DNA of 10,099 nt from an uncultured Mediterranea sp. Lineage in GTDB: Bacteria > Bacteroidota > Bacteroidia > Bacteroidales > Bacteroidaceae. Within the stretch, counting starts at the first letter, position 1. Every line of letters starts with the position of its first letter. The stretch lies in contig CAMGAL010000049.1 in assembly GCA_946007445.1 (NCBI GenBank), forward strand, positions 1 to 10,099, written 5' to 3'. Shown one piece after another: positions 4,844-10,099 of this stretch. The translations under genes and the position numbers were made by a program. The notes beneath the pieces were generated by a model. The model had not been told where the DNA came from, did not search any database, and saw only the letters and a list, made by a program, of their open reading frames with translations.

Positions 4844-6292
4844 TTACTTAAGCAGCCGTTTCACCGCCTGATACAGCCCCGAATGCGTATGCTTGATATT
4901 TGTCAGCGTATTATCTAGGTTCTGTGCTAAATTCCTCGAAATACTATCTACACTTGCCTGGTAATCGAACGTATTGACGATAAAATTCGCCCATTGAGTC
5001 TGAGTTATTCTCTTTCGTGGATCAATCAGGTAGATGAAATAGAAAACATGTTTGGTCAGCTGTTTGCTTCCCACCCTGATGCGAGGCGTAAGGGGGTTCT
5101 GCTCAAAGTGGTTGAGCATCCCATGTACGGCCTGATGAAGTCGGTTATACTCATTCGTAGAGAGATCCAGCAGGCTAAGTGCTTGGTCGACCAGCATAAA
5201 GTCATTGGTGCTCATATCCTCACGTCGGTGCACAAGGGGCTTTTTGTCCTGTTTGGGCAAGTAGCTGGTGGAGTGATGCTCGAAGTATTGTAATTCGGTC
5301 TGCAGGAATAAGGTCATACGGTGAGGCAGGCTCTCTGCAATCGGCTGTGGAAAGTCTCTCTGTATAGAGCCTTGCAGTTCACGCAGGCGACGTAGCCACT
5401 CGATGCCTGTCTGCATGTTATCATACTCCTCCAGCAGCTCCTCGCGATGCTCGTCTTCCCACTCCCTGACGGCCTCGTCGTCGTCGGCAGGCACGTGGTG
5501 TGCCCCGTGGGTATGCAGGTAGATGGCGTTGGCCATCCACTGTGCGAGTTTCGCCACATAGGCAGGCTGGCGATGCTGCGGAAAGTGGTTATTCTGCGTA
5601 AACTGGTGGCAGAGGTTCACCATCTCTTGGAGCAGGGCCTTGGCCTTTCTGACGGGGAACTGCTCGCTTCGCATGGCCAGCATCCGCTCGCTACGCGTGC
5701 AGAGGCGCATCAGGCGGTAGAGGGCCGAGGCTTCGGCGGGCAGCGCGAAAGACTGGTCGTGGGCCACGAAGCGCCTCAGGTCGTTGATGTCCCGCTCCTG
5801 CAGGAAGGCTTGTATGCAGAGGCCGATGTTCTCCAGGCTGTGTTGCAGAGGCTGGCTCAGTCGATTCATGTCCCTCAGCAGGTCTGCTATTCGGCGGCAT
5901 TCGCCATACCACTCCTGGCTATCCCACATCCGTTTCATATCCTCCCTCCTGAAGCTGTCTGCTTGAAGCAGGCGCAGCATGGTCCACTTGTAGTCCAGCC
6001 GCATGAGGGCCGTCAGCCGGTGGCTCTCGGTATCGGTCGTCACCTCCAGGGGCATCCAGCCGGCAAACAGCAGTCTGCCTGGTAAGCAGGGTGCGGTATA
6101 GTCAGGCGGCGTGCTGAATAGAGCGTACGGCGTGTAGTCATCTGGCGGGGCGACCGACAGCCCCCACAACTCCTCGATGCGATGGCTCAGCTCGTCGCAG
6201 TCGTCGATAGACATCAGTCTCCTTATGTCCCAGGTATTGAACAGGTATTCGTCGTACAAGGCCTTGCCCGTCAGTAGCATTATCTCTTCCAT
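4844..6292 (-). CDS. Protein of unknown function with weakly RteC-like C-terminus
   Basis: A 482-residue, mostly helical, soluble protein with no signal peptide or membrane segment. I do not recognise residues 1-400. They contain aromatic and acidic patches, including 'HVPADDDEAVREWEDEHREELLEEYD' around 267-291, which may form a charged coil. Residues 405-482 ('GSKQLTKHVFYFIYLI' ... 'ITQTQWANFIVNTF' ... 'SISRNLAQNLDN') resemble in layout the C-terminal half of RteC, the excision/mobilization regulator of Bacteroides conjugative transposons, but identity looks low. The ATG at 6292 lacks a ribosome site; Met5 at 6280 is preceded by GGAAGAG and could be the true start. It has its own promoter and is separated from the HTH operon by the repeat-rich region. 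Role in element regulation is inferred from position only. Confidence 0.7.
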   Translation of the reverse strand: MEEIMLLTGKALYDEYLFNTWDIRRLMSIDDCDELSHRIEELWGLSVAPPDDYTPYALFSTPPDYTAPCLPGRLLFAGWMPLEVTTDTESHRLTALMRLDYKWTMLRLLQADSFRREDMKRMWDSQEWYGECRRIADLLRDMNRLSQPLQHSLENIGLCIQAFLQERDINDLRRFVAHDQSFALPAEASALYRLMRLCTRSERMLAMRSEQFPVRKAKALLQEMVNLCHQFTQNNHFPQHRQPAYVAKLAQWMANAIYLHTHGAHHVPADDDEAVREWEDEHREELLEEYDNMQTGIEWLRRLRELQGSIQRDFPQPIAESLPHRMTLFLQTELQYFEHHSTSYLPKQDKKPLVHRREDMSTNDFMLVDQALSLLDLSTNEYNRLHQAVHGMLNHFEQNPLTPRIRVGSKQLTKHVFYFIYLIDPRKRITQTQWANFIVNTFDYQASVDSISRNLAQNLDNTLTNIKHTHSGLYQAVKRLLK

Positions 6293-6551
6293 GTCATATC
6301 TATTTTTTGCAAAGCTACTGAATTTGCATTACATGGAGAAAGAACTTGGAAGAAAACGTAAATGTGTATCAGTTTGGATACCATGGTTCGGGAAAAACGA
6401 TATCTTTGCATCGTCATTCTAAAATTCATCAAGTTATGCTTGGTGTATCGCATCTATGATGACATAGTGGAGGTATTGGTCTTATCTTCATACGGCCACT
6501 ACATCTGATTTTTCCCCTTGGTTGAGTATTACATAGAGAAATATCTTTCCG
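6293..6551. other. AT-rich junction between the cobalamin operon and the accessory region
   Basis: 259 non-coding bases. It holds the promoter of the 482-residue protein, a plus-strand TATCTTTG (6401-6408), a small CTATG/CATAG hairpin (6454-6467), and TAGTGG (6465-6470) paired with CCACTA (6496-6501). None of the hairpins is followed by a T run on the minus strand, so I see no clear terminator for the cobalamin operon. No attachment-site duplication or tRNA is visible here. Confidence 0.45.
6310..6341 (-). promoter_or_regulatory. Bacteroidales promoter of the 482-residue protein
   Basis: Minus strand TTTC (6341-6338), then 20 bases, then TAGCTTTG (6317-6310), an exact fit to the -7 consensus TAnnTTTG with a near-consensus -33 box at the usual 19-21 base spacing. 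Transcription should start near 6303, only about 11 bases before ATG 6292 or 23 before ATG 6280, which slightly favours the later start. Confidence 0.6.
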
Positions 6552-8402
6552 CTACTCCAACATGATAACCTCCCCCTCCTCACCGATGAGCAGCAGGGTG
6601 AGGTGGCCTGTGGGGTAGAGGGGGCGGCAGTGGTCGTAGCAGGCCTGCAGCAGCCGGAGGGCAAAGGAGTGCATCTGGGCGGCCGGGAGCAGCTGCCACA
6701 GTTCGCGGGCCAGGGTGAGGCGGCTGATGGACTGCAGTTGCGCAGGCGTGCAGAGGCCGGAGGCTAGCCGGCAGATGAAGTCGGTGTTCATGGTCACCTC
6801 GCGGCTGTGGGTGTCGAGGTGTCCCTCGGCCAGCTTGACGGCTTTGCCTATCATCACGCCCAGGGTGATGGCCGGCAGGCGGAGCTGGTGGGCGGCTTGC
6901 AAAGAGTCACCAATATAGTTGCCATAGTGTACGAATGCCTGTATGGGGAGTTCGGGATAGAGTCTGCGCAGGAATTTTTCGCTCTTGGCGCCGGAATTGA
7001 GCACAATGCGCTCGGCTCCCGTAGCGCGTGCCACCTCTAAGGATTTGCGGATGGAGTCGACAAAGGCGCGCGCGGAGAAGGGCTTGATGATGCCCGAGGT
7101 GCCGATGATGGAGATGCCGCCCTCGATGCCCAGACGGGGATTGAAGGTGCGGGGGGCCAGGGCTTCGCCGTCGGGGACGGAGATGGTCGCTACCCATTCT
7201 GCCCGGTGGGGCGGGATGTGGCGACGTCGCAGCAGCAGGCTCAGGTTGTGTATCATCATCGCGCGGGGAGTCTGGTTGATGGCCGCTTCGCCTACAGGCA
7301 GTCCCAGCCCGGGTAGTGTCACCCTGCCCACACCTTCGCCTCCTTCTATCCGGATGCGGTAGTCCTCCGTGTCCCATGACTCTGCAGCTGCGAGGGGGAG
7401 CAGCTCTACCTGCGCACAGATGCGCCGCCCCTGGGTGATGTCGGGGTCGTCGCCACTCTCTTTGACGACGCTTGCCTGGCCTATCGCATCGGACGATGCC
7501 CGGACGGGGATGGTTTCGCCGTTGGGCAGGCAGACCGGCACCTCGCGTGTGGCGTGGTCGGTGGCGCCCTCTATCAGGGTCTCTGCAGCCAGCAGCAGTG
7601 CAGCCGTGGCACAGGTGCCCGTGGTCAGTCCGCTATGCAGGGGATAGAAGGAGGGGAGCCATTGCTCCACGGCTCGCCGCAGTCCGTGGGGCCCATCGAC
7701 CGTTGCGCAATATCCGTCGGGAAGGGGGGGGCGACAGATGGCGAAGATGCGTATGCCAGCCTGGCGGGCCGCTTCCACTTTGTCCATAAATCCGCCACTT
7801 GCGCCACTCTCTTTCAGCACGATGGCATCCGGCTGCCACTGCTCCAGCACGCTCTCTTCTCGCTCTCCTGTCCGGTAGTAGCAGATGCGCTCCAAGGGGA
7901 ACCCCTGACGCAGGGCCAACTGTCGCGAAGAGTCTCTATCCAGAATACGGAAATAGCATTCGATACTCCCTTTCTGCCAGATTTTGCGTAGCTTCCCGAT
8001 GGTCTGTACTCCGGTTAGAGCCAATAGTTTGGATGGATTTGCTCGAGTAATTTCTAATACGGCTTCCTCAAAGTCTCTGCACCAGCAGATGTCTGCGGAG
8101 CGTTCCGCATAGATGCGCTCCAGCCGGATGGCCGGAATGGCCAAATCGGCAGCTGCCTGCACGACGGTGAGGTGCAGCTGGGTGGCGAAGGGATGGGCGG
8201 CATCGACCAGCAGCTTTATCTCCTTTTGTCTGCAAAATTCTACGATGCCTGCTCGGTCTAAGGCCCCATGCAGGCGGGTGCCGTGGTGGAGGGTCACCTC
8301 CTGCTCGTCGCCGCGGGTGGAGTAGTAGTAGGGCGAGCCGGCCTCTTCGAGGGCCTCGATGGCCACACGCCCCTCGGTCGTGCCTCCAAAGAGCAGTATC
8401 AT
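6552..8402 (-). CDS. Fused precorrin-6A reductase (CbiJ/CobK) and cobalt-precorrin-5B C1-methyltransferase (CbiD)
   Basis: A 616-residue bifunctional enzyme of cytoplasmic cobalamin synthesis. Residues 1-250 are CbiJ/CobK: the Rossmann start 'MILLFGGTTEGR', 'LLVDAAHPFA' (64-73), 'LLALTGVQTIGKL' (126-138) and 'AIVLKESGASGG' (193-204); this half reduces (cobalt-)precorrin-6A with NAD(P)H. Residues about 255-616 are CbiD: 'HSGLTTGTCATAA' (256-268), 'GIEGGISIIGTSGIIKP', 'VHYGNYIGD' and 'MNTDF'; this half methylates C1 of cobalt-precorrin-5B with SAM. The length equals the sum of the two families. The two act one after the other, so fusion couples consecutive steps. The ATG at 8402 overlaps the upstream stop (ATGA); the longer in-frame extension to 9017 lies within the other gene and was dismissed. 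CbiD indicates the early-cobalt pathway. Confidence 0.92.
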   Translation of the reverse strand: MILLFGGTTEGRVAIEALEEAGSPYYYSTRGDEQEVTLHHGTRLHGALDRAGIVEFCRQKEIKLLVDAAHPFATQLHLTVVQAAADLAIPAIRLERIYAERSADICWCRDFEEAVLEITRANPSKLLALTGVQTIGKLRKIWQKGSIECYFRILDRDSSRQLALRQGFPLERICYYRTGEREESVLEQWQPDAIVLKESGASGGFMDKVEAARQAGIRIFAICRPPLPDGYCATVDGPHGLRRAVEQWLPSFYPLHSGLTTGTCATAALLLAAETLIEGATDHATREVPVCLPNGETIPVRASSDAIGQASVVKESGDDPDITQGRRICAQVELLPLAAAESWDTEDYRIRIEGGEGVGRVTLPGLGLPVGEAAINQTPRAMMIHNLSLLLRRRHIPPHRAEWVATISVPDGEALAPRTFNPRLGIEGGISIIGTSGIIKPFSARAFVDSIRKSLEVARATGAERIVLNSGAKSEKFLRRLYPELPIQAFVHYGNYIGDSLQAAHQLRLPAITLGVMIGKAVKLAEGHLDTHSREVTMNTDFICRLASGLCTPAQLQSISRLTLARELWQLLPAAQMHSFALRLLQACYDHCRPLYPTGHLTLLLIGEEGEVIMLE

Positions 8403-10099
8403 GGGCGGAAGAGGTGTTTGAACTCGTGGGCATAGAGGCGCGAGAGACCCTGGCGGTTGTCGATGGCCTCGCCTACGACAATCATGGTGGTCAGCGTCAG
8501 GTGGTTGTCCTTCACGATGCGGGCCAGATCCTGCAGTTCGCCGCGGTAGATGTGCTCGTCTTTCCAGGTGAGGTGGTGGCAGACGGCTACCGGCGTGGTG
8601 GGCGGATAGGCTTGCAGCAGTTCGGCCTGCACCTTGTCGGCAATGCCGGCGCTGAGGAAGATGCACATGGTGCTCTGCGAGCGGGCCAGCAGGTGGAGCT
8701 TCTCCTTCTCGGGCATGGGGGTGCGGCCTTCGCCCCGGGTGAGGATGATGCTCTGCACGCGCTCGGGGATGGTGAACTGCGAGCGCAGGGCGGCGGCTGC
8801 GGCCTGGAAGGAGGAGATGCCGGGCGTGATGTGATACTCCATGCCGTAGCGGTCGAAGTAGTTCATCTGCTCCTGGATGGCGCCGTAGATGCAGGGGTCG
8901 CCGGTGTGGAGGCGCACCACCAGCAGACCGCGGTCGTAGTACTCCTTCATCAGGGCAAACTGCTGCTCCAGGTCCATCGAGGCGGAGCTCTCCACCCTGC
9001 AGCCGGGCTTGGCGCAATGGGTCAGCTCGACGGGCACCAGACTGCCGGCATAGAGGATGAGGTCGGCCCGCTGCAGGAACTGGCGGCCGCGCACGGAGAT
9101 GAGGTCGGGGTCGCCGGGGCCGGCACCGACTATCTCGATGTGGCCGCGGCGCAGCTGGCCGGTGGCGATGGCCACGGCCACGGTGTAGTTGCTCCCTTTC
9201 TGCTTGGGCAGTATCAGGGTGCCCTCGGCCAGGGAGTCGCTGGTGGCCAGTATGGCGGCTGCCTCGCTGACGCTGGGCGTGCCTACATGGCCCTGCACCA
9301 CCTCGCTGGGGGTGGGCACGGCAACAGCGGCCAGGGCTTCGGCGGTGAAGAGGCTGACGGGGAGTCCTTCGGCCTGCAGGGCTTGCAGCACCGGCTCGTC
9401 CTGCTTGAGGTCGATGGTGGCCAGGCGGCTGATGCTCTGCCAGGCAATGCCGTGCTGCTGCAGGCAGGCCTTCACCTCGCTGACTACCTGCTCCACCGGT
9501 TGGGCCTGATGGGCCAGCCCTAACCCTAAGCAGAGCGTGCGGGGCTGGTAGGCGAGGAGCTGCACATCGGCAGGCAGTGCCGATGCGTCGGGCAGGAGGG
9601 GCGACACGGCGATGATGAGCTTGTAGGTCGTGGTGTCGATGGTGTCGAAACTGCGGAAAGTGCGTACGAAGGGGGGCAAGTGGCTCTCCATCCAGTCGGT
9701 GCCGGCATCGCGAATCTGGAGCAGCAAGGCGGTGGGCCGGCCGGCGGTGAAGTGGCTGATGGCGGCATTGAGCGAGCCGGAGGCCACGGTGTGCCAGCCG
9801 AAGCGACGGCCCAGCGTGTCGAGTGCCCAGAGGCCGGCCAGGTCGCTGTAGGTGGTGATGACGGGCTGTGCGCCCAGCAAACGGGCCACCTGGAGGGTCA
9901 GCTCGTTGGCGCCGCCCACGTGGCCGGAGAGGACGGAGATGGCCTGGCTGCCTAGGCTGTCGATGCAGAGCACGGCGGGGTCGGTGTGCTTGTCGGCAAT
10001 GTAGGGGGCTATGGTGCGCACACAGATGCCCATGGCTCCCACGAAGAGGAGGGCCCGGCGGTGGGGGAAGACCTCGGCGGGGGAGCGGGGGAGGGGGGC
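8399..10099 (-). CDS. Fused cobalt-precorrin-5A hydrolase (CbiG) and precorrin-4 C11-methyltransferase (CobM/CbiF), N-terminus beyond window
   Basis: 566 residues are visible; the frame is open through the right edge. GTG 10042 is not the true start, because 'ALLFVGAMGICVRTIAP' is an internal CbiG motif, so perhaps 50-70 residues are missing. Visible residues up to about 320 are CbiG: 'VLSGHVGGANELT', then the CobE-like C-terminal part 'CLGLGLAHQAQPVEQV', 'PSEVVQGHVGTPSVSEAA' and 'LPKQKGSNYTVAVA'. From about residue 321 comes CobM/CbiF, a SAM-dependent tetrapyrrole methylase: 'IEIVGAGPGDPDLISVRG', 'LILYAGSLVP', 'RLHTGDPCIYGA', 'ITPGISSFQAAAA' and a C-terminal 'TLTTMIVVGEA'. CobM methylates C11 of (cobalt-)precorrin-4 and CbiG opens and deacylates the product, so the fusion joins successive steps. 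More pathway genes are expected to the right. Confidence 0.93.
   Translation of the reverse strand, partial: APLPRSPAEVFPHRRALLFVGAMGICVRTIAPYIADKHTDPAVLCIDSLGSQAISVLSGHVGGANELTLQVARLLGAQPVITTYSDLAGLWALDTLGRRFGWHTVASGSLNAAISHFTAGRPTALLLQIRDAGTDWMESHLPPFVRTFRSFDTIDTTTYKLIIAVSPLLPDASALPADVQLLAYQPRTLCLGLGLAHQAQPVEQVVSEVKACLQQHGIAWQSISRLATIDLKQDEPVLQALQAEGLPVSLFTAEALAAVAVPTPSEVVQGHVGTPSVSEAAAILATSDSLAEGTLILPKQKGSNYTVAVAIATGQLRRGHIEIVGAGPGDPDLISVRGRQFLQRADLILYAGSLVPVELTHCAKPGCRVESSASMDLEQQFALMKEYYDRGLLVVRLHTGDPCIYGAIQEQMNYFDRYGMEYHITPGISSFQAAAAALRSQFTIPERVQSIILTRGEGRTPMPEKEKLHLLARSQSTMCIFLSAGIADKVQAELLQAYPPTTPVAVCHHLTWKDEHIYRGELQDLARIVKDNHLTLTTMIVVGEAIDNRQGLSRLYAHEFKHLFRP

Noticed and set aside
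8403..9017. N-terminal extension of the CbiJ-CbiD reading frame to 9017
   Set aside because: This part is a different frame of the CobM domain. CbiJ starts cleanly with MILLFGGTTEGR at 8402, with an ATGA overlap.

Overview
The window looks like a GC-rich member of the Bacteroidales (for example a Porphyromonas or Prevotella relative). The evidence is the protein families present (a Bacteroidales-type HTH/PrimPol/DUF3987 replication module and fused cobalamin genes) and promoter elements of the Bacteroidales form TAnnTTTG in AT-rich gaps. Genus cannot be fixed from this sequence. Every gene I accept lies on the minus strand, so transcription runs from high to low coordinates.

Right part (6552-10099): two genes of the early-cobalt (anaerobic) cobalamin pathway, each a two-enzyme fusion: CbiG-CobM/CbiF (cut by the right edge) and CbiJ-CbiD. 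They overlap by ATGA and are clearly one operon. Together they cover C11 methylation, C-ring opening/deacylation, C1 methylation and precorrin-6A reduction.

Middle (1609-6551): an accessory region. A 482-residue protein of unknown function, with a weak RteC-like C-terminus, has its own promoter. It is followed by a 448-bp non-coding control region rich in inverted and direct repeats. Next comes a tightly overlapping three-gene module: excisionase-like HTH protein, PrimPol-type primase (BT4734/VirE-N family) and PriCT-2/DUF3987 helicase-like ATPase. Such modules are typical replication/initiation parts of Bacteroidales mobilizable and integrative elements. No integrase or relaxase is visible in the window. 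The module ends in an elaborate GC-rich palindrome followed by TTTTCT, probably a terminator.

Left part (1-1399): the most interesting gene, with its own TATCTTTG promoter and cut by the left edge. Read by eye, its 466 visible residues have the layout of a prokaryotic Argonaute: an Argonaute-like pre-MID strand region, a MID-like segment and the start of a PIWI domain with the GG-x-PW signature. The two catalytic aspartate positions that fall in the window are replaced (Cys and Phe), and the MID 5'-end-binding motif is also altered. This suggests a guide-binding but non-cutting Argonaute-like protein placed directly behind a mobile-element replication module. A partner or effector, if there is one, would lie beyond the left edge.
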